This document shows, one piece after another, positions 31,576 through 40,929 of a stretch of DNA of 64,000 nt (its first letter is position 1; the number at the start of each line of letters is the position of its first letter). The position numbers were made by a program, and so were the translations under genes. This stretch comes from Flavobacterium sp. N502540. Lineage in GTDB: Bacteria > Bacteroidota > Bacteroidia > Flavobacteriales > Flavobacteriaceae. The stretch covers positions 2,480,001 to 2,544,000 of the forward strand of contig NZ_CP110012.1 in assembly GCF_025947365.1 (NCBI RefSeq). The letters are read 5' to 3'. The notes beneath the pieces are model-generated. The model was not told the origin of the DNA and did no database searches. It saw only the letters and a list, made by a program, of their open reading frames with translations.

Positions 31576-34170
31576 TTAGTTTTTCTTCTTAAACAAGCCA
31601 TTGATTAAGTCACTGGCTTTTTTAGTAACCTCCTGAGTTTTTTGCTCTTTTTCAGTAGCAGCAGCTTTAGTGGTATCTTTAGCTTTCGTATTTTTATTGA
31701 TAAAATCATTAAGAGCCGAAGTTCCTTTTTGAGTCAGTTTATCTCTTTGCTGATTCGCAACCTGCGCAGCCAGACTGGTCACGGCACTTTTCATATCCGT
31801 TGATACTTTTGGATGTGAAAAATTACCTGTAAGTACCGCATTTATTGGAATGTTTTGCAGTTTTGCAGCATCTGCCGGAGACATTTTAGCAAGGAAGGCA
31901 TTGGCTTCATTTCCTAAGTATTTTGCCGGAACATCTAATTTTAAATTATAGTTCATCGTTTGATCGAAACCATGAGTTCCGCCAATTGTAATTTTAATGT
32001 CCTGATATTTGATGTCAAATGGTTTTACGCTCACTTTTCCGTTATCAAATGTTAGAGCCGCTTTAATATCATTCAGATTTATTTTATTAGGATCAATAAA
32101 TTTCAGGTTAGAAGTTAAGGCGTTTATAACAGTTGAATTCTTAGAATTTACAGTAGTTGAAAGCAGCTGTCCTAAAAGATCTCCTGAGATTGATTTTAGA
32201 TCCGGAGTCAATTCCTTATCGTCTAAGTTTCCGTTTAATTTTATAGTCGAGTTTAATTTTCCGTTGATGATTCCTGCCAAAGGAGCAATTTTTTTCATCA
32301 TTTCTAATTGCGTAAAAGTTTGCGCAATATCCACCTGATTGAAACCTAAATTCATGTCAAAAGTTGGTACTTTTGTTTTGGTAGAAACAGCTCCGTTAAG
32401 GCCAATTGTTCCTCCAAAAATAGAGGTTTTAAAGTTTTCTAAAGTAGCTTTTTCGTCCTTAACGATTAATCTTCCCGAAACGTCTTTTAGTTTCAGATTG
32501 TCGTATAAAACGGTAGCAGCCTTAGCATTTAAAGTACAATTTAAGAACGCGGGGATCTTCATCGCTTCAGTAGGTTTTGCAGCTGCTTTTTCTGTAGCAG
32601 GAGTTCCTGAAGTCATAAAATCATCCACTGCCAGCTGATTTGAACTCATGTTGAAGTTTCCTCTCAGCTCTTGTTTTTTGAACATGAAACCATAGAAATT
32701 TTCCAGTACTCCGTTAATGCTTAAGTCGCTTTTTTCTGTTGTGGCATCAAATTTCTTCAGGTTTATGGTACTCGGATTAAACTCTACCAATGCCGTACTG
32801 ATGTTCATCGATTTATTGTTTTCGTCTGTATATTTAAATCCGGACAGACTCATGGTTCCGGCATTTTTGATATTCTGGTATTGGCTCTTTTCAACAGAAG
32901 CCATATCAAATTGTGTAGTCACATCAGCTTTTAAAATACCGGCAAGAGGTTTGTCCATTTTAATTGGATAAGCCTTAGAAAGATTCGCCAGATTGATGGT
33001 TCCTTTCAAAGCGGCATTCACTATAGGATTTTGCGTGATGTTTTTGATATTAGCTTTGGCGTTAAAAACATCCTGATCGATTCGGAAGGAAAGTTTATCC
33101 AAATTAACATAAGTGTCATTCAGGATTCCCGTTTCATTGATGATTTTCGTGTCAATCACAATATTTTGAACCGATTTTGGAAGGTTTGGATATTGAAACG
33201 AAGCATTGTTAGAAGCAATTGCCACATTAAACTTAGGAACAGTAGTCTCGGTTAATTCACCTTTAGCAAAACCGGCTACAGTAAAATCTCCGGTAGTTTT
33301 TACACCTTCCAGACTTGAAGCATAAGCAGAAGGAATCAGTCCTAAGAAATTCGTAAAAGATGAGGTGGGAGTCTTAAACTTCAGGTCATAAATTTGTCCG
33401 GCATCCACCATCTGAATAAACCCGTCAAATTCCAAAGGCAATTGATTGATTAAAGCTTTATTCTCTTTAAAGGTATATTTGCTTTTTTCAAGGTCAATTC
33501 CCAATACAGCGTCTAAAGTCAGTTTTACATTTTTCATGTAATTAATCTTATCCATATCCAAAGAAACATTAGCAACAGATTTTGTTGTTAAATCTAATTT
33601 TGAATTGGTAAAATCGCCCGTTCCTTCATGGTTCAAACTGTCAATGACCATTTTTATTTTAGATCCCTGATCGATGTATCTGAAAGTGAAATTTTCGATT
33701 TTATAATTTTGAATTTTCAGTGAAAGCGGTTTGCTTTTGTCGTCTTTCACGTCCTTTTCTTTGTCTTTTAGGGCAATATCAAAATTACCAACACCGTCTT
33801 TGTTGAAAATAATATTCACCAGACCATTTGTAGAGCTGATTCCCTGTATGTTTAAAGGCTCTTCTTTTCCTTTGAAAAGTTCCTTAATACTCATTTTTAA
33901 ATTCAGCTCGCCTAATGAAACCAAAGTATCTCCTTCAAATGGAGCTTTATTGATGATCACCAGTTTTTCGATTCCCACGGTGGCATTTGGAAAGTTTTTA
34001 AACAAACTTAAATCGGCATCTGTAAAACTTACCTTGGCATCAACACTTTTGTTGATGGCTTCTGAAATTTTGGCTTTTATTTGATCTTTAAAGAAATACG
34101 GAATGGCAAATAAGGCTGCTACAAGGACTACAAGAACTATAGCTGTTATTTTTAAAATTTTCTTTACCAT
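31576..34170 (-). CDS. AsmA-family inner-membrane-anchored protein
   Basis: The 864-aa protein has an N-terminal membrane anchor (ILKITAIVLVVLVAALFAIPYF, about 4-25), the AsmA-like opening (KISEAINKSVDAKVSFTDAD and NFPNATVGIEKLVI), and a C-terminal AsmA_2 region (FDNGKVSVKPFDIKYQDIKI, about 730). A helical Lys/Thr-rich tail ends FKKKN. AsmA proteins are bridge-like periplasmic proteins implicated in phospholipid transport to the outer membrane. It stands alone, convergent with the GT9 gene; a TATTTTTG -7-like element lies on its upstream side (34211-34218). Confidence 0.85.
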   Translation of the reverse strand: MVKKILKITAIVLVVLVAALFAIPYFFKDQIKAKISEAINKSVDAKVSFTDADLSLFKNFPNATVGIEKLVIINKAPFEGDTLVSLGELNLKMSIKELFKGKEEPLNIQGISSTNGLVNIIFNKDGVGNFDIALKDKEKDVKDDKSKPLSLKIQNYKIENFTFRYIDQGSKIKMVIDSLNHEGTGDFTNSKLDLTTKSVANVSLDMDKINYMKNVKLTLDAVLGIDLEKSKYTFKENKALINQLPLEFDGFIQMVDAGQIYDLKFKTPTSSFTNFLGLIPSAYASSLEGVKTTGDFTVAGFAKGELTETTVPKFNVAIASNNASFQYPNLPKSVQNIVIDTKIINETGILNDTYVNLDKLSFRIDQDVFNAKANIKNITQNPIVNAALKGTINLANLSKAYPIKMDKPLAGILKADVTTQFDMASVEKSQYQNIKNAGTMSLSGFKYTDENNKSMNISTALVEFNPSTINLKKFDATTEKSDLSINGVLENFYGFMFKKQELRGNFNMSSNQLAVDDFMTSGTPATEKAAAKPTEAMKIPAFLNCTLNAKAATVLYDNLKLKDVSGRLIVKDEKATLENFKTSIFGGTIGLNGAVSTKTKVPTFDMNLGFNQVDIAQTFTQLEMMKKIAPLAGIINGKLNSTIKLNGNLDDKELTPDLKSISGDLLGQLLSTTVNSKNSTVINALTSNLKFIDPNKINLNDIKAALTFDNGKVSVKPFDIKYQDIKITIGGTHGFDQTMNYNLKLDVPAKYLGNEANAFLAKMSPADAAKLQNIPINAVLTGNFSHPKVSTDMKSAVTSLAAQVANQQRDKLTQKGTSALNDFINKNTKAKDTTKAAATEKEQKTQEVTKKASDLINGLFKKKN

Positions 34171-34288
34171 ATAAATAAATTTGAGGGGTTAAATTGCTAA
34201 CTGATTGTTGCAAAAATAGTTTTTTTTGATGGAGTTCATAAATAAAGTTTTTGTTAAACCTAAGAATATACTTCTGTTTGTCCCAAAT

Positions 34289-34324
34289 AAAAATCCGCCT
34301 GAATATAAGTTCAAACGGATTTTT
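34289..34324 (-). terminator. Terminator of the 34345 hydrolase gene
   Basis: AAAAATCCG / CGGATTTTT arms enclose a smaller TGAA/TTCA pairing. It lies directly after the stop of the minus-strand hydrolase gene. Confidence 0.75.
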
Positions 34325-34344
34325 AATGTTTTTATGATTGCAGA

Positions 34345-35292
34345 TTATTTTTTAATGAAAGAAATAATCTTATTGACCATGATTTCTGAGATAGGCAGAT
34401 TCTCTTTTTTATAGCTTTCCAGGTTGGCCTGATGATCTCCGTCGATGATTTTCATGATATGATTCATTTTATCAACGATCAAAAGTTCAGCATTTTTATT
34501 GGCCTTCGATAAGAGTTCAGCATCTTTTACGGTCACTTGTAAATCCTGATTTCCCTGAACGATCAAAATAGGAACATTTAGTTTTTTGATTTCGTTTTGC
34601 GGATTGTATTTGAACCAGGAAATTAAATACGGCTGAATGCTTGGTCTGAAAAGAGCATTAAGCATTGGGTCTACTTTCTTTACTGTAAATCCGCTTTTCA
34701 GGCTATCAATAATCGGGAAGGTTAATTCCTCTACTTGTTTGTTTTGTTTGGAAGCAATTTGCGATTTAATCAATTGGTCGGCAGACTCTCCTGCGCCTGC
34801 GATTGAGATAAACTTACTGGCTTTTGCTCCGGCAATCATTCCAATCAGAGAACCTTCGCTATGACCAATTACAACTACTTCAGAGAAACGTCTGTCTTGT
34901 TTTAACAGATTGATCCAGCTTTTGGCATCTTCGGTGTAATTCTCAAATACAAGAGTATGTTCTGAAATAGCAGCCGGTTTACTTTCTGCAATTCCTCTTT
35001 TGTCGTACCGTAATGATGCAATTCCGTTTTTTGCCAGCGCTTCTGCCAGCATTTTCAGAGAATTGTTTTTCATCATCGGATTATTTCCGTTGCGATCCGT
35101 AGGCCCTGAACCTGAAATTAGTAAAGCTACCGGGTACCTTTTTTCTAAATTCGGAGTGGTCAACGTACCAAAAAGCTGATCGATGTTGATTTTTAAAACA
35201 ATGGGAGTTTCTGTAAAAGCAACTTCGGTTTTATTCTGAGCATTCACAAAACTCAGCAACAGAATAGCAGCAAGGGCAAATAAATTCTTCAT
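34345..35292 (-). CDS. Exported alpha/beta hydrolase
   Basis: The 315-aa protein has a signal peptide (KNLFALAAILLLSFVNAQ) and a serine hydrolase fold. PVALLISGSGPTDRNGNNPM (about 55-74) is the oxyanion region, the nucleophile elbow is GHSEGS (about 144-149), a late Asp lies in QGNQDLQVTVKD, and the C-terminal His is in KMNHIMK. It is close to the bacterial exported family often annotated as alpha/beta hydrolase or dienelactone-like. Thirteen bases separate it from sppA upstream, so the two are likely co-transcribed. The substrate is unknown; the location is probably periplasmic. Confidence 0.85.
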   Translation of the reverse strand: MKNLFALAAILLLSFVNAQNKTEVAFTETPIVLKINIDQLFGTLTTPNLEKRYPVALLISGSGPTDRNGNNPMMKNNSLKMLAEALAKNGIASLRYDKRGIAESKPAAISEHTLVFENYTEDAKSWINLLKQDRRFSEVVVIGHSEGSLIGMIAGAKASKFISIAGAGESADQLIKSQIASKQNKQVEELTFPIIDSLKSGFTVKKVDPMLNALFRPSIQPYLISWFKYNPQNEIKKLNVPILIVQGNQDLQVTVKDAELLSKANKNAELLIVDKMNHIMKIIDGDHQANLESYKKENLPISEIMVNKIISFIKK

Positions 35293-35305
35293 TTTTAAAA
35301 GGAAA

Positions 35306-37063
35306 CTATTTAATGTTTATTCCAAATGGAAGCATGGCCTGAACTCCTTTTTGTTTTTGAAGTCTTTTTACCTGCTCAATAAGCATATAATTTTCTTCTC
35401 CAATTTCTTCTTTAATAAAAGCTTCTTTTGATTGAGCAAAAGGCAGCGTAGAAAGAAGGTCGTTGAATGTTTTTTCGTATTCAGGATAGTTTTGTGTACT
35501 GTACGTTTTGATTTTTGCAATTTTTGCAGCTTCAGCAATAGCATCATTCAATCCTCCAATCTGATCTACTAATCCAATTTTTAAGGCTTCGCTTCCTGAC
35601 CAGACTCTTCCTTGTGCGATCGAATCTACCTGTGTAAAAGTCATTTTTCGGCCTTCCGCAACATGCGTTACAAAGGTTTTGTAAATATGTTCTACCCCTT
35701 CTAAAGTAAAGGCTTTAAATTTTTCGTCAACAGGTACAAACGGACTATAATTTGCAGAGTTCTCATGTGTTTTTACCTGCTCAGTGTTGATTCCCAATTT
35801 ATGGGCTAAAGGAGTGAAGTTAGGCAGTACTCCAAAAACACCTATAGAACCTGTAATCGTATTGCTTTCTGCAAAAATTTTGTTGGCGTTGCAGGCAATG
35901 TAGTAACCACCTGATGCGGCATAATTCCCCATAGAAACCACAACCGGTTTTACTTTTTTGGTTATCTCGATTTCTCTCCAGATCAGGTCAGAAGTTAAAG
36001 CACTTCCGCCCGGACTGTCTATTCTTAGAACGATTGCTTTTACATCTTCATTTTTGCGCGCCTCTTGTAAAGAACGTCGCATAGAACCTTCACCAATTAC
36101 AGTAACATCTCCTTCGCCACCTTGTATTTCACCCTGTGCATAAATAATAGCAATTTGGTCAGTAGCAGTATTGGTCAGGGCAGTTGTAATGTTATTTTGA
36201 GTATAATCTAAAATCGAAATTTTATTGTAATCGTCATCTCCCGTTACTTTTAGCGCTTTTTTAATCGCGTTATGGTAAACATCTTCATAAGCAATAACAT
36301 CTACCAGATTTTGTGCTTTTGCCATTTCCGGAGTTCTGGCCAGTAATCCATTGGCGATTTCATTTAGTTTCGGCAGTGGAATATTTCTGCTTTTTGAAAT
36401 ATCAGTCGTAACCGTAGTCCAGATTGAGTTTAAAAGAGCGGTTACCTGCTCTCTGTTGGCATCACTCATTTTATTTTCCAGAAAAGGTTCAACAGCACTT
36501 TTGTACTTTCCGTGGCGAATCACTTCCATGTGAATGCCCGATTTTTCCTGAAAATCTTTGAAGAACATCACCTCAGACGAAAGACCTTTAAAATCTAAAT
36601 CACCAACAGGATTCAAATAAATAGTATTGGCTACAGAATTCAGATAATATTCTTTTTGCGAGTATGTATTGGCATAAGCCCAAACAAACTTTCCTGATTT
36701 TTTGAAACTTTCAAGCGCATTTCTCAAATCTTTGTATTGTGCCAGACCTAAAGAAGACTCATCATTTAAAATAGAGATTCCTTTAATGTTGTCATCTGTT
36801 TTCGCCGCTTCAATAGCATTGATTACATCTGTTAAACCGATGCCTTTTTTATCCGAAAAAACAGTTACCCACGGGTCTTTGTATTTTCCCGCATAATCGT
36901 TTTGAATTTGTTTTAAATTTAATTCAATAACAGAATCACTTTTCACAGAAACAGCATCGTCTCCTCCAAAAATTGCTCCAATAAGAATGACCCCAAAAAA
37001 GAAGAGGATAATAAATACAAAAATACCAATAACGGTGGCAATTACATTTCCTAAAAACTTCAT
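35306..37063 (-). CDS. sppA: Signal peptide peptidase SppA, 67K type
   Basis: The 585-aa double-domain SppA digests cleaved signal peptides in the membrane. An N-terminal membrane helix (about 6-32) is followed by two peptidase S49-like halves. The Lys general base is in RHGKYKSAVEPF (first half) and the nucleophilic Ser in MGNYAASGGYYIACNANKIF (second half), with the ITGSIGVFG strand after it. The 67K type matches E. coli SppA length. The upstream TACTTTTG (minus strand, 37108-37115) fits a -7 promoter element. Confidence 0.93.
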   Translation of the reverse strand: MKFLGNVIATVIGIFVFIILFFFGVILIGAIFGGDDAVSVKSDSVIELNLKQIQNDYAGKYKDPWVTVFSDKKGIGLTDVINAIEAAKTDDNIKGISILNDESSLGLAQYKDLRNALESFKKSGKFVWAYANTYSQKEYYLNSVANTIYLNPVGDLDFKGLSSEVMFFKDFQEKSGIHMEVIRHGKYKSAVEPFLENKMSDANREQVTALLNSIWTTVTTDISKSRNIPLPKLNEIANGLLARTPEMAKAQNLVDVIAYEDVYHNAIKKALKVTGDDDYNKISILDYTQNNITTALTNTATDQIAIIYAQGEIQGGEGDVTVIGEGSMRRSLQEARKNEDVKAIVLRIDSPGGSALTSDLIWREIEITKKVKPVVVSMGNYAASGGYYIACNANKIFAESNTITGSIGVFGVLPNFTPLAHKLGINTEQVKTHENSANYSPFVPVDEKFKAFTLEGVEHIYKTFVTHVAEGRKMTFTQVDSIAQGRVWSGSEALKIGLVDQIGGLNDAIAEAAKIAKIKTYSTQNYPEYEKTFNDLLSTLPFAQSKEAFIKEEIGEENYMLIEQVKRLQKQKGVQAMLPFGINIK

Positions 37064-37267
37064 AAGTGTATTTTTTTTAATAAGTATCGAAAAAGGTTGG
37101 TTTGTTACAAAAGTAATCTAAAAACAAATTAATTCGAATATGAGATTGGATGAAATGGTTATAGCTTTTGCTTTTTTAACGCATTAAATTAAAGATAAGA
37201 TATTTTGTAAGATAAATATAGTTTGAGTCCCGAATATTTTATATTTGAGGAAACCAAATGCTTAAAT

Positions 37268-38455
37268 ATGAAAGATAAAATAATTCTGTGGAGTCTTTTT
37301 TTCTTTGGCTTTTATGCCGGGGCTCAAAAAATACAAACTAAAAAAGTGGTAGTCGATAAACTGACAAAGCTTCCGCTGGAAAAAGTAAATATTTACAATC
37401 AAAAGGACAATTCACTAACAAATGAGGAAGGTGTTTTTTCTTTTATTTCCGATCAGGATGAGTTGAATTTTAGTTTGATTGGATATGAAAATCTGAAACT
37501 CAGCTTTGAAGAAATAAACAAACAGGATACAATCTTTTTGCAAAGTAAAACCATTGAACTTGATGAAGTAGTGGTGGGAGAAGAAATGGCTATAATGAAA
37601 AAAGTATATGCCAAAATGAAAGAGAATTATATATTCGAGCCTTACAATGAAAACTTCTTCTTGAGATGTGTCTTGAAACGAAATGATGAATTGGAAAGAT
37701 TACAGGATATTTATGGTAAAGTATCGCGAAAAAGCATTTTTAAAACCAAAACACAACCCGACAATAAATGTGAAGTTGAGATTTTGAATATGAGGAAAGT
37801 TGGGATAAAGGACAAGGTAGATTTTGTGTATTTCGAATTTCAGAGTTTCGAAAAATTATTTGATATAAATGCTATGATCTCTATCAAAATGGAAGATTTC
37901 GAACTTACTAAGGAAAAAAATGTAGCAGGTGATTTTTTTAAAATTAGTTTTATCAAAAAGTCAGAAAATACGATTGAACAAAAAACCAGTGGTTATTTTA
38001 TAATCAATAAGAATGACTATGCTATTGTAGAAACTTATTTTGATCTTTATGATAACGGAGAAAAAGTACCGTTTCAAAAAAAGGACAAAGTAGAATATCG
38101 AACCACGAGTTTTAAAACCACTTCAAATTATAAGAAGAGTGCCAGCACCAATAAGTATTATTTGAATAATGCAAAATCGGATGTTAGGGTAGAATTACTT
38201 GTAAGTGAAAAAAATATAAAAGCGTTTTACGATTATTCGACCAATTTTTTTGTAACCAATAGTTTTATTGCCGAAAAAGCAAAGTCAAATTTGTCGATGG
38301 ATAAGGATATTTTTAAAGTGAAATTTCCTTACTCAGAACAATTTTGGAAAAGCCAGAACCAACTCCCTTTAACAAGCGATTTAACTGCATTTTTGAAGAG
38401 GGTTTCAGAAAACAAAGAGAAGAAGAAAGAGTTTGAAATAGTTGGAAACTTCTAA
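37268..38455 (+). CDS. Exported carboxypeptidase-regulatory-like domain protein
   Basis: The 395-aa protein starts at ATG 37268 with a signal peptide (KDKIILWSLFFFGFYAGAQ); an upstream TTG-initiated extension to 37223 would spoil it and is rejected. Residues about 20-105 form a CarboxypepD_reg-like beta-sandwich (KKVVVDKLTKLPLEKVNIYN), and the rest is a beta-rich domain with QKTSGYFIINKNDYAIVETY, as in periplasmic proteins of TonB-linked systems. No TonB barrel follows, so it is a stand-alone form. TATATTTG at 37240-37247 is a possible -7 element, with a TTG at poor spacing (14 bases). Confidence 0.75.
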   Translation: MKDKIILWSLFFFGFYAGAQKIQTKKVVVDKLTKLPLEKVNIYNQKDNSLTNEEGVFSFISDQDELNFSLIGYENLKLSFEEINKQDTIFLQSKTIELDEVVVGEEMAIMKKVYAKMKENYIFEPYNENFFLRCVLKRNDELERLQDIYGKVSRKSIFKTKTQPDNKCEVEILNMRKVGIKDKVDFVYFEFQSFEKLFDINAMISIKMEDFELTKEKNVAGDFFKISFIKKSENTIEQKTSGYFIINKNDYAIVETYFDLYDNGEKVPFQKKDKVEYRTTSFKTTSNYKKSASTNKYYLNNAKSDVRVELLVSEKNIKAFYDYSTNFFVTNSFIAEKAKSNLSMDKDIFKVKFPYSEQFWKSQNQLPLTSDLTAFLKRVSENKEKKKEFEIVGNF

Positions 38456-38513
38456 CTCTTGGATCAAATAATGTAGTTAATTCTAAAATAGTTTTAGTTA
38501 ATTTGCATTAATT

Positions 38514-39653
38514 ATGAAGTCACAGCATCAAATCGTTTTATCAATAGGCAGCAATCAGGGAAACAGGTTAACAAACATCGAAACGTGTATCGATTTGATA
38601 CATAAAGAAGTGGGGACTGTAATCAGGGTTTCAAAACTGTATGAAACTCCTGCCTGGGGGTTTGAAAGTGATGCTTTTTATAATTGCGCATTGGTTTTGC
38701 ATACCTATTTATCGGCGCAAAAAGTATTAAGTCAGGTTCTGAAAGTAGAAAAAAAACTAGGCCGAATCAGATCGGAGCAGCAAGGGTATCAGTCCCGAAT
38801 TATCGACATTGATCTGATTACTTATGATGATGAAGTTATTGAGTCCGAAAAATTGCAGATCCCACATCCGTTAATGCAAAACAGAAAGTTTGTTCTGCTT
38901 CCTATGCAGGATTTAGATTTAGACTGGAAACACCCTGTTTTTCAAAAATCCATTACAGAATTAATTGCAGTCTCGCCAGACGATAGTGTTTGTGAAGTAG
39001 TTCAGGAATTGAAAAATCCGATACGGGAAATTGCATTGGAGAACTTCAACTACATTGCTTTTGAAGGAAATATTGGGGCAGGGAAAACCACTTTGGTGCA
39101 AAAAATAGCGGAAGATTTTAATGCAAAAATGGTTTTAGAACGTTTTGCCGATAATCCTTTTTTACCAAAATTTTACAAAGATCAGAACAGGTACGCTTTT
39201 CCGTTGGAGATGTCTTTTTTGGCAGATCGTTATCAGCAGTTATCAGATGATCTGGCACAATTTGATTTGTTTAAAGATTTTATTGTAGCCGATTATCATA
39301 TCTTTAAATCTTTGATTTTTGCTAAGATTACCCTTGCCGAAGATGAGTATCGATTGTATCGAAACTTGTTTGATATTATCTATAAAGAAATGCCCAAACC
39401 TGATTTGTATGTTTATTTGTATCAGAATTCTGAAAGGCTGCTGCAAAACATCAAGAAACGCGGACGCAACTACGAGCAGAATATTGAGGCAGGTTATCTG
39501 GATAAGATCAATAATGGCTATTTAGAATATATTAAATCCCAAACTGATTTAAACGTGCTGATTATTGATGTTTCCGATCGCGATTTCGTGAAAAATCATA
39601 AAGATTACCTTTTTATCCTGGACGAAATCCAAAAGAAGATTTTAATTCGATAA
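38514..39653 (+). CDS. folK: Fused FolK (HPPK) and deoxynucleoside kinase
   Basis: The 379-aa protein has two enzymes in one chain. Residues 1-160 are 6-hydroxymethyl-7,8-dihydropterin pyrophosphokinase: VLSIGSNQGNRLTNI, ETPAWGFESDAFYNCAL and the metal-binding SRIIDIDLI with Asp98 and Asp100. Residues about 178-379 are a deoxynucleoside kinase with P-loop GNIGAGKTT at 185-193, the ERFADNPFL segment and an LID-like KKRGRNYEQ. The joint shows no frameshift. The fusion links folate synthesis with deoxynucleotide salvage and is known in Bacteroidota. Confidence 0.92.
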   Translation: MKSQHQIVLSIGSNQGNRLTNIETCIDLIHKEVGTVIRVSKLYETPAWGFESDAFYNCALVLHTYLSAQKVLSQVLKVEKKLGRIRSEQQGYQSRIIDIDLITYDDEVIESEKLQIPHPLMQNRKFVLLPMQDLDLDWKHPVFQKSITELIAVSPDDSVCEVVQELKNPIREIALENFNYIAFEGNIGAGKTTLVQKIAEDFNAKMVLERFADNPFLPKFYKDQNRYAFPLEMSFLADRYQQLSDDLAQFDLFKDFIVADYHIFKSLIFAKITLAEDEYRLYRNLFDIIYKEMPKPDLYVYLYQNSERLLQNIKKRGRNYEQNIEAGYLDKINNGYLEYIKSQTDLNVLIIDVSDRDFVKNHKDYLFILDEIQKKILIR

Positions 39654-39679
39654 TTCGATAATTCGTTAATGTGTCAATT

Positions 39680-39739
39680 AGACAATGTGATAATTACTTA
39701 ATTGCCTTATTTTCTAATTATCAAATTGCCACATTGTCT
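39680..39739. terminator. Long imperfect hairpin between convergent folK-dNK and trmH genes
   Basis: AGACAATGTG (39680-39689) pairs exactly with CACATTGTCT (39730-39739), with further TAATTA/TAATTA pairing inside. The right arm overlaps the stop of the minus-strand gene. Confidence 0.6.
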
Positions 39740-40274
39740 ATTTTGGCCAGTTTAATTTTTGAAATAAATCCCAAACAACAATTCCGGCGCTTACCGCAAT
39801 ATTTAAAGAGTGTTTGGTGCCTAATTGTGGGATTTCAATACAGCCATCACAAAGCGCAACGGCTTCCTGAGCAACTCCGTAAACCTCATTGCCAAAAACC
39901 AATGCATACTTCTGATTTTTCTCCGTTTTAAAATCCTGAAGGAAAATAGAGCTTTCCACCTGTTCGATGGCAAGCGTCATGATATTTTCTTTTTTAAGAT
40001 TTTCGATTACTTCCAATACATTTTCGTGATGTTCCCAGGCTACAGTTTCAGTAGCGCCAAGAGCTGTTTTGTGGATTTCTTTATTAGGTGGAGTGGCGGT
40101 AATACCGCACAGGATTATTTTTTCGATTAAAAATGCATCAGCGGTCCTGAACACAGATCCAATATTGTGCAGACTGCGAATATCGTCTAAGACTAAAATT
40201 AAAGGAGTTTTGTCTGATTTTTTAAAATCTTCTATCGATTTACGGTCCAGTTCGCTATTTTCAAGTTTTCTCAT
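39738..40274 (-). CDS. TrmH/SpoU-family RNA 2'-O-methyltransferase
   Basis: The 178-aa SPOUT-fold methyltransferase has LVLDDIRSLHNIGSVFRTAD (motif 1, about 29-48), ALVFGNEVYGVAQEAV (motif 2, about 125-140) and the knot-forming IPQLGTKHSLNIAVSAGIVV (motif 3, about 149-168). It is a short form without an extra N-terminal RNA-binding domain. It probably methylates ribose in tRNA or rRNA; the target cannot be assigned by eye. A terminator at 40296 separates it from the DUF1573 gene upstream. Confidence 0.92.
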   Translation of the reverse strand: MRKLENSELDRKSIEDFKKSDKTPLILVLDDIRSLHNIGSVFRTADAFLIEKIILCGITATPPNKEIHKTALGATETVAWEHHENVLEVIENLKKENIMTLAIEQVESSIFLQDFKTEKNQKYALVFGNEVYGVAQEAVALCDGCIEIPQLGTKHSLNIAVSAGIVVWDLFQKLNWPK

Positions 40275-40295
40275 AGGTTTGTATTCAGGTCATAA

Positions 40296-40325
40296 AAAAA
40301 GCTTCCAAAGTTAAGGAAGCTTTTT
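40296..40325 (-). terminator. Terminator of the DUF1573 gene
   Basis: AAAAAGCTTCC / GGAAGCTTTTT (11 bp) with an 8-base loop lies 26 bases after the stop of the minus-strand DUF1573 gene. Confidence 0.85.
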
Positions 40326-40350
40326 GAATTATTCTATTTTACTTTTCAGA

Positions 40351-40773
40351 TTAGCTTTTTACCGGATCTGGTAAAACAGTACCTTTAATAGTAAGCACTT
40401 TTGTTGGTTGTCCTTCAGCATTAGAAGTTACAGTTACAGTTTTTGTAAAAGCACCAACTCTGTCAGTAGCATATTTTACACCAATAATACCTTTAGCACC
40501 CGGAGCGATTGGCTCTTTTGGAGTTGTTGGTACAGTACAACCGCAAGATCCGGTTGTGTTTGTGATGATAAGAGGTTTAGTTCCATTGTTGACAAAAACA
40601 AACTCACGTTTTCCATCTGCATTATGAGCAATAGTTCCATAATCAATGGTTTCCGTTTCGAAAGCCATTCCTGCACCTTCAACTTTGGCAATTTTACCTT
40701 TTTTATTGCTTTGAGCATTAGAAGCTGTAATTCCAACTACAGCTAACATAGCGATTAAAATTATTTTTTTCAT
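40351..40773 (-). CDS. DUF1573 exported protein
   Basis: The 140-aa protein has a signal peptide (MKKIILIAMLAVVGITASNAQ) and one DUF1573 immunoglobulin-like domain (about 35-135) with the family signature FVFVNNGTKPLIITNTTGSC followed by GCTVPTTPKEPIAPG. The CGC cysteine pair is conserved. The family is periplasmic or cell-surface; the role is unknown. It is monocistronic, with its own terminator. The 155-base spacer to mutS holds the divergent promoters, though I see no clear TAnnTTTG element. Confidence 0.88.
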   Translation of the reverse strand: MKKIILIAMLAVVGITASNAQSNKKGKIAKVEGAGMAFETETIDYGTIAHNADGKREFVFVNNGTKPLIITNTTGSCGCTVPTTPKEPIAPGAKGIIGVKYATDRVGAFTKTVTVTSNAEGQPTKVLTIKGTVLPDPVKS

Positions 40774-40929
40774 CTTTTAGAGTCTTTTTTAATTATGACA
40801 AATCTATGTAAAATTCTTATATCTCAGCTTAAAAAAAGCTTAAAATATTTTAATTTTTGCACCACTTCGTTATTCCTTCAAAATGTCATAAATTCGCTGT
40901 CTTAATTTTTTCATTTAAAATACAATAAT

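Noticed and set aside
32009..32638. Two adjacent plus-strand frames opposite the AsmA-like gene
   Set aside because: Antisense to a real gene; composition follows the AsmA codons, with no start context or domain.
40476..40736. 86-codon minus-strand frame overlapping the DUF1573 gene
   Set aside because: Alternate frame on the same strand; the DUF1573 frame has signal peptide and family motif.
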